DNA of 57,975 nt from Candidatus Blautia stercoravium (GCA_019114495.1 DXFK01000181.1:1-57975); one strand, 5' to 3'; shown: positions 22,325 to 31,852, numbered from the stretch's first letter. The notes: generated by a model from the letters alone, not told the origin. Translations and numbers: made by a program.

Positions 22325-22987
22325 ATGAGCAGCAGAATTGAACAGATTATTGAAGAAATTGAAGAATATGTAGAGAGCTGTAAATATCAGCCTTTATCCA
22401 CAACAAAAATCATTGTGAATAAAGAAGAAATCGAAGAACTTTTAAGAGAACTGCGTCTGAAAACTCCTGATGAAATTAAACGATACCAGAAAATCATCAG
22501 CAACAAGGATGCAATTCTGCAGGATGCCCAGGCAAAAGCAGATAATATCATTGAAGATACCAAGAAACAGGTGCAGGAAATGGTAAAAGAATCTGAAGTT
22601 ATGCAGCAGGCATATGCACAGGCCAATGAGACCGTAAACAGTGCAAACCAGCAGGCACAGGCTATCATTGATGCAGCAACCAATGATGCGAACAATCTGC
22701 GTCTCAGCGCAGTTTCCTATACGGATGAGATGATGGCAAATATGGGGCAGATTGCTTCTTCTATGTTAGAGGATGCAGCTGCTAAGTACAATGAATTCGT
22801 CCGTACCCTGCAGGCTTCTGTAGATGTTATCAAACAGAACCGTGCAGAGCTTTCTCCGCAGCTTACACAGGGCAGCAGCACTCCTGTACAGGAAGAGACC
22901 GCAGCGCCGTCTCCTGCACAGGCGGATTCTTATGAGCCAGATGATTACGATGATGATTTAGATGATGACTTTGACGATTTCGACTAA
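22325..22987 (+). CDS. Coiled-coil protein (annotated in relatives as V-ATPase subunit H-like / DivIVA-like)
   Basis: A 220-residue protein made largely of helix and coiled coil (about residues 1-170), rich in Glu, Lys, Ala and Gln, followed by a low-complexity Pro/Ala linker and an extremely acidic tail of Asp repeats (YDDDLDDDFDDFD). The early part, KYQPLSTTKIIVNKEEIEELL, is the best-conserved stretch. I know this type in Lachnospiraceae as an H-subunit-like protein next to coaD, but no V-ATPase genes are nearby, so that label may mislead. The ATG at 22325 follows AAGGAG. The last 30 bases overlap the convergent ylbJ gene. Confidence 0.75.
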   Translation: MSSRIEQIIEEIEEYVESCKYQPLSTTKIIVNKEEIEELLRELRLKTPDEIKRYQKIISNKDAILQDAQAKADNIIEDTKKQVQEMVKESEVMQQAYAQANETVNSANQQAQAIIDAATNDANNLRLSAVSYTDEMMANMGQIASSMLEDAAAKYNEFVRTLQASVDVIKQNRAELSPQLTQGSSTPVQEETAAPSPAQADSYEPDDYDDDLDDDFDDFD

Positions 22988-23926
22988 GAAAAAGGTCAGA
23001 GCCAGAGTAATGGCAAGACAGCAGAGTTTTCCTTTCAGATAAGGTACAAGGGACAGGTCTGTATCTGCCAGCATGGATTTTGTCTGGGCCGCTACGCATA
23101 GACCGCCAAATGAAGCAAAGGATACGGTGAGAACGTAGAGCGGGGAAAAGGGCAGGCGGCTTTGGGAAAGGGCAGAAAGGCCGGTGGTGATTTCCATAAG
23201 TCCCAGTACCGGATAACGGATACAGGGAGCTGCCGGAAGCCATGTCTTCAGGAAACTTTGTAAAACCGAAAACAGAATCATATATCCTCCCAGTTTGGTG
23301 ATGGATAAGAATGCATTTAAAATAGAGGCATCCAGAGCTTCTCCAAGAGACAGGGAGACGGATGTCTCTTTTTTTAAGTTCCCCCGGAAAGGTACAGAAA
23401 CAGCCGGGATGTCCGATACAGACTGTTTCTTGAGGGAAGGGCGAAAAAGCAGGGAACACAGAAAAGAGGACAGGTAAATCACCAGATAAGTCCATCCGGT
23501 CACGTCTTCCCTTCCCAGAATTTCCACACAGAGATAGGCAGAGAGAAAGGAGGGCCCCGGATGACAGGAAAAGGTCAGCAGATAATCGGCCTCCTCTCTG
23601 CTAATACGCTGGCTTCGGTACAAATCAGCTGTGACTTTTGCCCCCATGGGATAACCGCAGAAAATACCCATAAAGAGGGCGTAAGCTCCCTGGGGTGACA
23701 GTCCGAATACCTTGCCCCAGAAAGAGGCTCCCCTGCCGAAGAGCTTCTCCAAAACTCCCAGGTGCACAAACAGAGAGGATAGGATAAGAAAGGGCAGCAT
23801 GGAAGGCAGGAGTGTAAAGAACCACAACATCAGCCCGGTCTTTGCCCCCAGCAGGGACTGCCGGGGAAAGAACAGGAGCAGACAGAAAAACAGGATAAAA
23901 GGAAGAAAAGAAAAGGCACGTTTCAT
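22958..23926 (-). CDS. ylbJ: Sporulation integral membrane protein YlbJ
   Basis: A 322-residue protein with about eight hydrophobic helices. Typical YlbJ pieces are LLPSMLPFLILSSLFV, GIFCGYPMGAKV, FSCHPGPSFLSAY and MEITTGLSALS. YlbJ is made in the mother cell under sigma E and is needed for spore cortex or stability in Bacillus. GGGGGA lies before the ATG. The gene sits next to coaD, as in Bacillus, but on the other strand, and its end overlaps the acidic-tail gene by 30 bases. Confidence 0.92.
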   Translation of the reverse strand: MKRAFSFLPFILFFCLLLFFPRQSLLGAKTGLMLWFFTLLPSMLPFLILSSLFVHLGVLEKLFGRGASFWGKVFGLSPQGAYALFMGIFCGYPMGAKVTADLYRSQRISREEADYLLTFSCHPGPSFLSAYLCVEILGREDVTGWTYLVIYLSSFLCSLLFRPSLKKQSVSDIPAVSVPFRGNLKKETSVSLSLGEALDASILNAFLSITKLGGYMILFSVLQSFLKTWLPAAPCIRYPVLGLMEITTGLSALSQSRLPFSPLYVLTVSFASFGGLCVAAQTKSMLADTDLSLVPYLKGKLCCLAITLALTFFLVEIVKVII

Positions 23927-24072
23927 AAAAATCCCCCGAAAAGGTTGGGATGCTTCTTTGTCTTACTATATGAAGCAGAAAATCCGGCTATGTCCGAAAT
24001 GGGAATGGGACTTGCTATTTGCACCAGAATGTGTAAAAATGAATCATAGAAAAACAGCAGGAGGTAACAGAA

Positions 24073-25524
24073 ATGGCAGTTTTAGAAAATTTAGAGCCAA
24101 AGAGAGTTTATTATTATTTTGAGGAACTGACAAAAATTCCTCATGGTTCGGGAAATACAAAGGAAATCAGTGATTATCTGGTGGAATTTGCGAAAGATCG
24201 GGGACTTCGTTGTATACAGGATGAAAGCAATAACGTGGTAATTTTCAAGGACGCGTCAGAGGGCTATGAAAAAGCGCCTGTGGTTATGCTGCAGGGACAT
24301 ATGGACATGGTGTGTGAGAAAAAACCGGAAAGCAGCCATGATTTTACCAAAGATGCACTACAGCTGGGAATTGACGGTGATTTTATCTATGCCAAAGATA
24401 CTACTTTAGGAGGGGATGACGGCATTGCCGTGGCCTATGCGCTGGCAATTTTGGAGGATGACACGCTGCAGCACCCGGCTCTGGAAGTGGTGATTACTGT
24501 GGATGAGGAAATCGGACTTTTAGGTGCGGCAGCACTGGATACCGCGCCCCTTGAGGCGAAGTATCTGCTGAATCTGGATTCGGAGGAGGAAGGGTGTCTT
24601 TGGGCCGGCTGTGCAGGCGGTATGACGGCAGTATCCAAGCTTCCTGTACGGTATCAGGAGTATACAAATGAGAGGTGGAAGGTTACCGTATCCGGTTTAA
24701 AAGGGGGCCACTCCGGTGCGGAAATTGACAAAAACCGGGCAAATGCAACCATTCTTCTGGCCAGATTTCTGCATGAGGCAAAAGGTACGGCAGAGTATGC
24801 GCTGGCGGAGCTTACAGGCGGACAGAAAGACAATGCTATTCCCCGGAAGGCAGAGGCGCTGGTACTGGCAGATACAGAAGACGGAAAAGCGCTGAGTGCT
24901 TATGCAGAAACTTTTACGGAAATACTCCGCAGAGAATACACCGGAAGTGACGAGGGCATTACGGTAACCGTGGAAGCTCTGGGTAAAGGCACAGAACCGG
25001 TTCTGCACCCGGTGAGCCAGGAAAAGGCGCTGTTCTTCCTGCTGCATTATCCAAACGGTATCCAGAAAATGTGCGGCTTTATCGAGGACTTGGTAGAAAC
25101 CTCCTGTAATCTGGGAATCACCAGTCTGACACCGGAAGCGTTGTGCGGAACTGCCAGTGTGCGCAGCTCTGTGGGAAGCGCAAAACAGGCTCTGGCAGAT
25201 AAAATCGCATATCTTACAGAATTTCTGGGCGGCAGCTTTGACATCGAAGGGGATTATCCGGCCTGGGAATACCGTCAGGATTCCAGTCTCCGTCCTGTTA
25301 TGATAGAGGTATTCAGGGAAATGTATGGAAAAGAGCCGGAGATCAAGGTTATCCATGCAGGTTTAGAGTGCGGTCTCTTTTATGAAAAAATTCCGGGCCT
25401 GGACTGCGTGTCTTTAGGGCCGGATATGCAGAATATTCACACTACAGAAGAGAAACTGTCTATTTCATCAGTAGAAAGAGTGTGGAAGTATCTTCTGGAA
25501 GTATTAAAAAGAATAAAGGCTTAA
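24073..25524 (+). CDS. pepD: Aminoacyl-histidine dipeptidase (PepD, M20 family)
   Basis: A 483-residue metallopeptidase of the M20/PepD group that splits unspecific dipeptides, including those with histidine. It has LQGHMDMV (metal His and catalytic Asp), LGGDDGIAVA (metal Asp), TVDEEIGLLGA (catalytic and metal Glu), LDSEEEG, and HAGLECGLFYEK near the end. Length is as in E. coli PepD. The ribosome site CAGGAGG lies just before the ATG. The stop is followed by a stem that also covers the ribosome site of the next gene. Confidence 0.94.
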   Translation: MAVLENLEPKRVYYYFEELTKIPHGSGNTKEISDYLVEFAKDRGLRCIQDESNNVVIFKDASEGYEKAPVVMLQGHMDMVCEKKPESSHDFTKDALQLGIDGDFIYAKDTTLGGDDGIAVAYALAILEDDTLQHPALEVVITVDEEIGLLGAAALDTAPLEAKYLLNLDSEEEGCLWAGCAGGMTAVSKLPVRYQEYTNERWKVTVSGLKGGHSGAEIDKNRANATILLARFLHEAKGTAEYALAELTGGQKDNAIPRKAEALVLADTEDGKALSAYAETFTEILRREYTGSDEGITVTVEALGKGTEPVLHPVSQEKALFFLLHYPNGIQKMCGFIEDLVETSCNLGITSLTPEALCGTASVRSSVGSAKQALADKIAYLTEFLGGSFDIEGDYPAWEYRQDSSLRPVMIEVFREMYGKEPEIKVIHAGLECGLFYEKIPGLDCVSLGPDMQNIHTTEEKLSISSVERVWKYLLEVLKRIKA

Positions 25525-25532
25525 AAAGTCAT

Positions 25533-25598
25533 AAATTCCTCTGTAGGCACATAGAATGATATGTAAGGTAAGAACTGTGGGCAGACGGAGGAATTTTT
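25533..25598 (+). promoter_or_regulatory. Long-range stem covering the M23 peptidase ribosome site
   Basis: Bases 25533-25544 pair with 25585-25596 (12 pairs, one G-U); the right arm holds the GGAGGAATT ribosome site of the next gene and is followed by T's. It may be the pepD terminator, a translational switch, or both. A small stem (ACAT/ATGT) sits in the loop. Confidence 0.45.
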
Positions 25599-26267
25599 GT
25601 GCGAAAATGGCTGCTGGGGCTGTGCCTGCTTTTGTTTCTGGACACGCAGATGGCAGGGCATCTGAGAGAAAAAACGTCTTTGCAGGATTTGAGAGACAGA
25701 GGGATTCCTACGAGAATGTTGGAGCGTCTGGAAATTCCGGCAGATGAAATCAGGCTCTATGGTATTTTCTGGGAAGATTTGCAGTATTTTCCTGCAGCCG
25801 GGCAAAAAGGCGTGCAGGGACAGCAGTTTTTCTTTGAAAATTCCTGGCATGCCAGGCGGACATTTCAGGGAGAGCGGCTGCACGAAGGCTGTGATATTTT
25901 CGGCAGAGAGGAAAAAAGCGGATATTATCCCATTCTCAGTATGACTGACGGAATCGTGGAAAAGGTGGGATGGCTGCCTCTAGGCGGATACAGAATCGGC
26001 ATTCGAAGTCCCGGAGGCGGTTATTTCTACTACGCTCATCTGTCTTCTTATGCGCGGGAATTTCAGACAGGGGAGCAGATAAAGGCGGGAGAAGTCCTGG
26101 GCTTTCTGGGTGATACGGGATACGGGGAAGAAGGAACTGCAGGAAAATTTGTACCGCATTTGCACTTGGGGATTTATGTGCGGACACAGACAGAGGAAGA
26201 ACATGCGTTGAATCCATATCCGGTGCTGCAGTTTTTACAGAAAAGGCAGAAAAATTTTTTCTATTAA
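25599..26267 (+). CDS. M23 family metallopeptidase
   Basis: A 222-residue secreted or membrane-bound peptidoglycan endopeptidase. The N-terminal stretch (about residues 1-15, RKWLLGLCLLLFL) is a signal or anchor. The LytM/M23 domain (about 85-220) has the metal ligands in LHEGCDIFG (H-x3-D) and in PHLHLGIY (HxH), with YYAHLSSY between them. The start is GTG at 25599, after CGGAGGAA. The specific wall bond is unknown. No close operon partner is evident. Confidence 0.88.
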   Translation: MRKWLLGLCLLLFLDTQMAGHLREKTSLQDLRDRGIPTRMLERLEIPADEIRLYGIFWEDLQYFPAAGQKGVQGQQFFFENSWHARRTFQGERLHEGCDIFGREEKSGYYPILSMTDGIVEKVGWLPLGGYRIGIRSPGGGYFYYAHLSSYAREFQTGEQIKAGEVLGFLGDTGYGEEGTAGKFVPHLHLGIYVRTQTEEEHALNPYPVLQFLQKRQKNFFY

Positions 26268-26319
26268 AAAGAAAAAAAATATGCTATACTTTATGGATAT
26301 AGTTAAGGAGTAATGTTTT

Positions 26320-27147
26320 ATGGAAATACGTTTATGGCGCGAACTGCTGATTCCTTATGAGCTTGCAGTAAAGGAGCTGGTCATGAAATTTAATCAGCTG
26401 AAAAAAGAACACAAAGAAAAAGACTTGTATTCCCCTATTGAGCAGGTGACCGGACGGGTAAAGTCCATTAACAGCATTCTGGAGAAAATGCAGAAGAAAA
26501 GCATTTCCTGGGACGAACTGGAGGAAAAGGTAGAGGATATTGCAGGCGTGCGTATTATCTGCCAGTTTTATGAGGATATTGAGAAGGTAGTTGAATTAAT
26601 CCGCAGGCGCAGTGATATGCAGGTGCTTGAGGAAAAAGATTATGTGACCCACATGAAAGAAAGCGGCTACCGCAGCTACCATATGATTATTCTCTACGCC
26701 ACAGAAACTTTAAACGGTCGTAAGGAAATTCGAGCGGAAATCCAGATAAGAACTCTGGCCATGAATTTTTGGGCTACCATTGAGCACTCTTTGCAGTACA
26801 AATACAAGGGCAATATGCCGCCTCATCTGGCTAAGAGACTGAACCGGGCTGCAGATTCCATTCTGCAGCTGGACGCGGAAATGTCTTCAGTGCGAAACGA
26901 GGTTATGGACGCCCAGAATTCCATGCTGCATCAGTCCAATCTCGTGGCGGATATTCTGAATAACATAGAAAATCTGTACCACTATTCTAATCAGCGGGAA
27001 GTGGCGAAAATACAGGATGAATTTTACCGGATTTACAAAACCGGAGAGTTGGAGCAGCTGGAGCGATTTCACAGGGAACTGGATATTCTGGCGGAAGGGT
27101 ACCGGGCTCAGGCGCTTACATACGAGGAAATAGAGGAAATTCAATAA
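26320..27147 (+). CDS. Small alarmone synthetase / GTP pyrophosphokinase
   Basis: A 275-residue RelA/SpoT-domain protein without hydrolase, TGS or ACT domains, so a RelQ/RelP-like small (p)ppGpp synthetase. Motifs: GRVKSINSILEKM (substrate Arg/Lys), DIAGVRIICQF (about residues 73-83), KESGYRSYHMII (G-loop Tyr) and AEIQIRTLAMNFWATIEHSLQYK. It would make (p)ppGpp under cell-wall or other stress. TAAGGAG lies ahead of the ATG. A possible -10 TATACT is at 26285-26290. The next gene begins two bases after the stop. Confidence 0.93.
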   Translation: MEIRLWRELLIPYELAVKELVMKFNQLKKEHKEKDLYSPIEQVTGRVKSINSILEKMQKKSISWDELEEKVEDIAGVRIICQFYEDIEKVVELIRRRSDMQVLEEKDYVTHMKESGYRSYHMIILYATETLNGRKEIRAEIQIRTLAMNFWATIEHSLQYKYKGNMPPHLAKRLNRAADSILQLDAEMSSVRNEVMDAQNSMLHQSNLVADILNNIENLYHYSNQREVAKIQDEFYRIYKTGELEQLERFHRELDILAEGYRAQALTYEEIEEIQ

Positions 27148-27148
27148 A

Positions 27149-28546
27149 ATGATAAAGTTGCCGAAAGATTACGAAGAAGAAATGCGAGGCCTTTTGGGGC
27201 AGGAATTTGAGGCGTATCTGAAAACTTATGAACAGCCTCTCAGGCAGGGAATGCGAGTGAACACTTATAAGCTGACAAAGGAAAAGTGGGAGAGTATGAC
27301 ACCTTTTGGAACCGAGCAGGTACCCTGGATAGAAAACGGATACTACATAGACAGGAAGAGCAATTTGCCGCCTTCCCGCCATCCTTATTACTTTGCAGGG
27401 CTTTACTATCTGCAGGAGCCCAGTGCCATGACACCGGCCAGCCGCCTCCCGGTAGAGGAAGGGGACTATGTGCTGGATTTATGTGCCGCGCCGGGGGGAA
27501 AGGCAACGGAACTGGGGGCGAAACTGAAAGGAACAGGATTTTTACTTGCCAATGATATCAGCAACAGCCGGGCCAAGGCGCTGCTTAAAAATCTGGAACT
27601 GGCAGGGCTTCCCAATATTTACGTTACCAGCGAAGACCCAGAAAAACTTACCGGGCAGTTTCCGGATTTTTTTCACAAGATTTTAATTGATGCCCCCTGT
27701 TCCGGGGAAGGAATGTTTCATAAAGAGCCTAAAATGGCAGAATACTGGGAGGAAAAACCGCCCGCTTACTATGCTGAGATTCAGAAGAAACTCCTAGAAC
27801 AGGGAGCCGAAATGCTGCGTCCCGGCGGTATGCTGCTGTATTCCACCTGTACGTTTTCCAAAAAGGAAAATGAGGAAGTGATTGCCCATCTTTTGAGCAG
27901 AAGAGAGGATATGGAGGTGGTTGCTCCGGTATGGTATGAAGGTTTTGTCCATGGATTTTCTCTGGAATGGGTTTCAGAGGAAGTGAATCGGCAGCTGGCT
28001 TCCTGTATTCGCATTTTTCCTCATAAAATGCCGGGAGAAGGACATTTTGCTGCGCTTTTGCGGAAAAAGGGGCTCAAAGAGGAAGATAAGAACGGTGCAA
28101 AGGCGGCAGGTGGGAAGAAAAAAACGGACTTGCCGGTCTGTGTGGAGGAATTTTTAAAACTGGTATCTCTGGATTTTGACAGGGGACGTTTTCAGATAGA
28201 AAAAGACCGGCTGTATTTCCTGCCGGAAGGGGTGCAGATGCCCAGACTTCGCTATCTGCGCACCGGGCTGTACCTGGGAGATATCAAGAAAAACCGTTTT
28301 GAGCCCAGCCAGGCTCTGGCTATGGCTCTCTCTCCGGAAACCTTTGCTTCCTGCATTTGGCTTTCCGGAGAAGATGTGCGTACTGTAAAGTATTTAAAGG
28401 GAGAGACCATAGAGGTATCCGAGCAGGAGCCGGCAAAAGCAAAAGGCTGGCAGTTAGTGTGTGTGGACGGCTTTCCGCTGGGCTTTGGCAAGCTGGACAG
28501 GGGCATTTTGAAGAACAAGTATTATGCAGGTTGGAGATTACAGTAA
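27149..28546 (+). CDS. RsmF/NSUN-type rRNA m5C methyltransferase
   Basis: A 465-residue RNA cytosine-C5 methylase. The catalytic half (about residues 1-290) has LQEPSAM, the SAM site LDLCAAPGGKAT, DAPCSGEGMF (first catalytic Cys) and YSTCTF (second). The C-terminal third (about 320-465) is the RsmF-type extension with a PUA-like end (RYLRTGLYLGDIKKNRFEPS). It probably modifies 16S or 23S rRNA; the exact site is not determinable. It overlaps the next gene by one base (TAATG), indicating coupled translation. Confidence 0.92.
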   Translation: MIKLPKDYEEEMRGLLGQEFEAYLKTYEQPLRQGMRVNTYKLTKEKWESMTPFGTEQVPWIENGYYIDRKSNLPPSRHPYYFAGLYYLQEPSAMTPASRLPVEEGDYVLDLCAAPGGKATELGAKLKGTGFLLANDISNSRAKALLKNLELAGLPNIYVTSEDPEKLTGQFPDFFHKILIDAPCSGEGMFHKEPKMAEYWEEKPPAYYAEIQKKLLEQGAEMLRPGGMLLYSTCTFSKKENEEVIAHLLSRREDMEVVAPVWYEGFVHGFSLEWVSEEVNRQLASCIRIFPHKMPGEGHFAALLRKKGLKEEDKNGAKAAGGKKKTDLPVCVEEFLKLVSLDFDRGRFQIEKDRLYFLPEGVQMPRLRYLRTGLYLGDIKKNRFEPSQALAMALSPETFASCIWLSGEDVRTVKYLKGETIEVSEQEPAKAKGWQLVCVDGFPLGFGKLDRGILKNKYYAGWRLQ

Positions 28547-29262
28547 TGGGAAAAATAAGACTGGATAAATATCTATCAGACATGGGGCTTGGCACCCGTT
28601 CCCAGGTAAAGCAGCAAATCCGCAGGGGAAGTGTGACGGTAAACGGGGAAATTGTAAAGACTCCGGACTGTAAAATTGACACCGAAGAAGACCGGGTGAC
28701 GGCCGGCGGTAAGTGTCTGGCTTATGAAACGTTTGCCTACTATATGCTGCACAAACCTCAGGGGGTGGTGTCTGCCACAGAGGATAAGCGGGACAAAACC
28801 GTGTTGGATTTGATTGTTTCCAAAAAACGGAAGGATTTGTTTCCGGTAGGGCGGCTGGATAAGGATACGGAAGGTTTGCTTTTGATTACTAACGACGGGG
28901 AACTGGCCCACAATCTGCTGGCACCGAAAAAACATGTAGATAAAACCTATTTGGTAAAGCTGCGGTATTCGGTGTCCGAAGAAGACTTAAAACAGCTGGA
29001 AAGCGGCGTGGACATTGGAGAAAAAGAGAAAACCCTGCCTGCCGCAGCTAACTGGTATCAGGGAGAAAAAAACCAGGTACTGCTGACCATCCGGGAGGGG
29101 AAATTTCATCAGGTGAAACGAATGTTTCAGGCTGTGGATAATGAAGTGGTGTATTTGAAGCGGCTGTCCATGGGCAGCCTGCAGTTAGACCAAAAGCTGC
29201 AGCCGGGAGAGTACCGGGAATTAACCCAGGAAGAAATAGAGAGGTTGAAGGAACATGCTTGA
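28546..29262 (+). CDS. RsuA/RluB family rRNA pseudouridine synthase
   Basis: A 238-residue enzyme. The S4 RNA-binding domain comes first (RLDKYLSDMGLGTRSQVKQ), followed by the synthase core with GRLDKDTEGLLLITNDG, whose Asp is catalytic, and KFHQVKRMF. Members isomerise uridines in 16S or 23S rRNA. It starts in a TAATG overlap with the RsmF gene, and the following HAD gene overlaps by eight bases, so these form one unit. Confidence 0.93.
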   Translation: MGKIRLDKYLSDMGLGTRSQVKQQIRRGSVTVNGEIVKTPDCKIDTEEDRVTAGGKCLAYETFAYYMLHKPQGVVSATEDKRDKTVLDLIVSKKRKDLFPVGRLDKDTEGLLLITNDGELAHNLLAPKKHVDKTYLVKLRYSVSEEDLKQLESGVDIGEKEKTLPAAANWYQGEKNQVLLTIREGKFHQVKRMFQAVDNEVVYLKRLSMGSLQLDQKLQPGEYRELTQEEIERLKEHA

Positions 29263-29938
29263 GAACATAAAGGCCGTTATTTTTGATTTGGACGGCACAC
29301 TGGTGGATTCCATGTGGATGTGGAAGTCCATTGATATGGAATATTTGGCGGCGAAAAACGTTTCCATTCCAGAAGATTTAGAGGCTTTTCAGGATGAACT
29401 GGAGGGCATGGGATTTACGGAAACTGCAAAGTTTTTTAAAGAGCGGTTTCAGATAGAAGATACACTGGAAGAAATTAAGGAGACCTGGCTTTTAATGTCC
29501 AGGGAGAAATATTGTCATGAGGTTCCCCTAAAACCGGGGGCTCTGGAATTTTTGAAAGAATTAAAGAAGCGGAAAATTTCTGTGGGAATCAGTTCCAGCA
29601 ACAGCCGGGAACTGATTGCAGAGGTTTTAAAAGCCCATAACATAGAAGCGTATTTTGACTATATTACCACCTGCTGCGAGGTGCCAAAGAGCAAGCCTGC
29701 GCCGGATGTATATCTGAAAACTGCTCAGGGGTTGGGGGCAGAACCTAAAGCCTGTCTGGTATTTGAGGACGTTCCCATGGGAATCCTGGCCGGAAAGCGG
29801 GCGGGCATGAAGGTCTGTGCCATAGAAGACGCTTACAGCAAAAAACAGGAGAGACAGAAGCGGGAACTGGCAGACTGGTATGTGCAGGATTATCTGGAAG
29901 TTCTGGAAAATGAAGCACAAAAAGGAGCGTGTGTATGA
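29255..29938 (+). CDS. HAD family hydrolase (beta-phosphoglucomutase-like)
   Basis: A 227-residue HAD phosphatase or mutase. Motif I is VIFDLDGTLVDS (nucleophile Asp and general acid Asp); motif II is SSSN; motif III Lys appears in CCEVPKSKPAPDVY; motif IV is in LVFEDVPMGI. The cap is the small helical type seen in beta-phosphoglucomutase relatives. Substrate is not clear. It overlaps the previous gene by eight bases and the next by four (ATGA). Confidence 0.9.
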   Translation: MLENIKAVIFDLDGTLVDSMWMWKSIDMEYLAAKNVSIPEDLEAFQDELEGMGFTETAKFFKERFQIEDTLEEIKETWLLMSREKYCHEVPLKPGALEFLKELKKRKISVGISSSNSRELIAEVLKAHNIEAYFDYITTCCEVPKSKPAPDVYLKTAQGLGAEPKACLVFEDVPMGILAGKRAGMKVCAIEDAYSKKQERQKRELADWYVQDYLEVLENEAQKGACV

Positions 29939-31848
29939 GCCGAGGATTTTTGCCTGTCACCAGAGCGGAAATGGAAGAGAGAGGTATTTGGCAGCCGGAT
30001 TTTGTCTATATCAGCGGAGACGCTTATGTAGACCATCCCTCCTTTGGGGCGGCTATTATTACCCGTCTTCTGGAGAGCCGGGGGTATTCTGTAGGTATTA
30101 TTTCCCAGCCGGACTGGCGGAAAAAAGAGAGCGTTTCCGTTTTTGGAGAGCCGAGGCTGGCTTTTCTGGTTTCTGCAGGAAATATGGATTCCATGGTGAA
30201 CCACTATACCGTGGCGAAAAAACACCGAAAGCAGGATTCCTATTCTCCGGGGGGACAGATGGGGCTGCGTCCAGACCGGGCGGTGACGGTTTACGGCAAT
30301 CTGATTCGCCAGACGTATAAGGAAACGCCAGTGATTCTGGGCGGCATTGAGGCCTCTCTTCGCAGACTGGCCCATTACGATTACTGGTCAGACAGCATGA
30401 AACGCTCTGTGCTTATGGATTCCGGAGCGGATTTGATTTCTTACGGTATGGGAGAACACAGTATTCTGGAAATTGCTGAGGCTCTGGATGAGGGAATACC
30501 CGTAAGCTCTATTACTTTTGTGCCGGGGACGGTGTATAAAGCAAAAAAAGCACCGGAGGGGATTTTACTGCCCTCTTTTGAAGCGTTATCTGCAAGAAAA
30601 GAAGCCTATGCCGAGAGTTTTCGGATTCAGTATGAGAATACAGATCCCTTTACCGGAAAGGTAATGGCAGAATCTTATGGAACGAAAGGCTTCGTGGTAC
30701 AGAATCCGCCTGCAAAACCATTGACACAGAAGGAAATGGATGAGGTCTATGATTTGCCGTATATGGGGACGTATCATCCCATGTATGAAAAGCAGGGGAA
30801 AATTCCGGCTATTGAAGAGATTCAGTTCAGTATCACCAGCAACCGGGGCTGCTTTGGCGGCTGTAATTTCTGCGCCCTGGCTTTTCATCAGGGAAGGATT
30901 GTCCAGACCAGAAGCCACGGGTCTATTTTGCGGGAGGCCGAAAGCTATAGAGAAAAACCGGATTTTAAGGGGTATATTCACGATGTAGGCGGCCCTACGG
31001 CAGATTTTCGTCACCCGTCCTGCAAAAAGCAGATGACAAAGGGGATTTGTACCAACCGGCAGTGTCTGTTTCCAAAGCCCTGCAAAAATCTGGAGGCAGA
31101 TCACAGGGATTACTTGGAACTTCTTCGGAAACTGCGTCATCTGCCGGGAATCAAAAAGGTGTTTATCCGCTCCGGTATTCGCTTCGACTATGTCAATGCA
31201 GACCCTTCGCCGGAATTTTTAAACGAACTGGCTGCTTATCATGTCAGCGGACAGTTAAGAGTAGCGCCGGAACATGTATCCGACCAGGTGCTGTACTATA
31301 TGGGAAAACCGGAACATAAGGTGTATGAAGAATTTCTGAAAAAATTTCAGCGGGCTAATGAGAAATCAGGGAAAAGGCAGTTTGCAGTGCCGTATCTCAT
31401 GTCCTCACATCCGGGCTGCACCATAAAGGAGGCTGTGAAGCTGGCCGAGTATGTGCGGGATATGGGCTTTATGCCAGAGCAGGTGCAGGATTTCTATCCC
31501 ACACCGTCTACCATGTCTACCTGTATGTATTACACCGGGCTGGACCCCAGAACCGGGGAAAAGGTCTATGTGCCGAAAAGCGCCAGGGAAAAGGCCATGC
31601 AGAGAGCCCTTCTCCAGTACAGAAATCCTGAAAACTATGAATTGGTAAAAGAAGCCCTCTTAAAGAGTGGCAGAAGCGATTTGATCGGCATTGATAAAAA
31701 ATGTCTGATTCGGCCAAGAGGCGGAAAAGCCAAACCGGAGAAAGAGTATGGCCGGGATTTTCAGAAAAAACAGGCAAACAGCAGGGAGAACGGCAGAAAG
31801 AAAAAATCTATACGAAATGTGCATAAGAAAAAATCAGGCGGAAGGTGA
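29935..31848 (+). CDS. YgiQ family radical SAM protein
   Basis: A 637-residue protein of the YgiQ group. The N-terminal B12-like or DUF3362-related domain starts GFLPVTRAEM and contains YISGDAYVDHPSFG. The radical SAM cluster is GCFGGCNFCALAFHQGR (CxxxCxxC, about residues 305-315). A cysteine set later (CKKQMTKGICTNRQCLFPKPC) may hold a further cluster. The C-terminus is a basic tail. The reaction is unknown. The ATG at 29935 is chosen because it overlaps the HAD stop and follows AAAGGAG. Confidence 0.93.
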   Translation: MSRGFLPVTRAEMEERGIWQPDFVYISGDAYVDHPSFGAAIITRLLESRGYSVGIISQPDWRKKESVSVFGEPRLAFLVSAGNMDSMVNHYTVAKKHRKQDSYSPGGQMGLRPDRAVTVYGNLIRQTYKETPVILGGIEASLRRLAHYDYWSDSMKRSVLMDSGADLISYGMGEHSILEIAEALDEGIPVSSITFVPGTVYKAKKAPEGILLPSFEALSARKEAYAESFRIQYENTDPFTGKVMAESYGTKGFVVQNPPAKPLTQKEMDEVYDLPYMGTYHPMYEKQGKIPAIEEIQFSITSNRGCFGGCNFCALAFHQGRIVQTRSHGSILREAESYREKPDFKGYIHDVGGPTADFRHPSCKKQMTKGICTNRQCLFPKPCKNLEADHRDYLELLRKLRHLPGIKKVFIRSGIRFDYVNADPSPEFLNELAAYHVSGQLRVAPEHVSDQVLYYMGKPEHKVYEEFLKKFQRANEKSGKRQFAVPYLMSSHPGCTIKEAVKLAEYVRDMGFMPEQVQDFYPTPSTMSTCMYYTGLDPRTGEKVYVPKSAREKAMQRALLQYRNPENYELVKEALLKSGRSDLIGIDKKCLIRPRGGKAKPEKEYGRDFQKKQANSRENGRKKKSIRNVHKKKSGGR

Positions 31849-31852
31849 GAAA

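Noticed and set aside
23712-24072. Open frame on the plus strand opposite the ylbJ start, overlapping pepD
   Set aside because: It runs opposite a clear membrane-protein gene and has basic, patternless composition, so it is a shadow of ylbJ.
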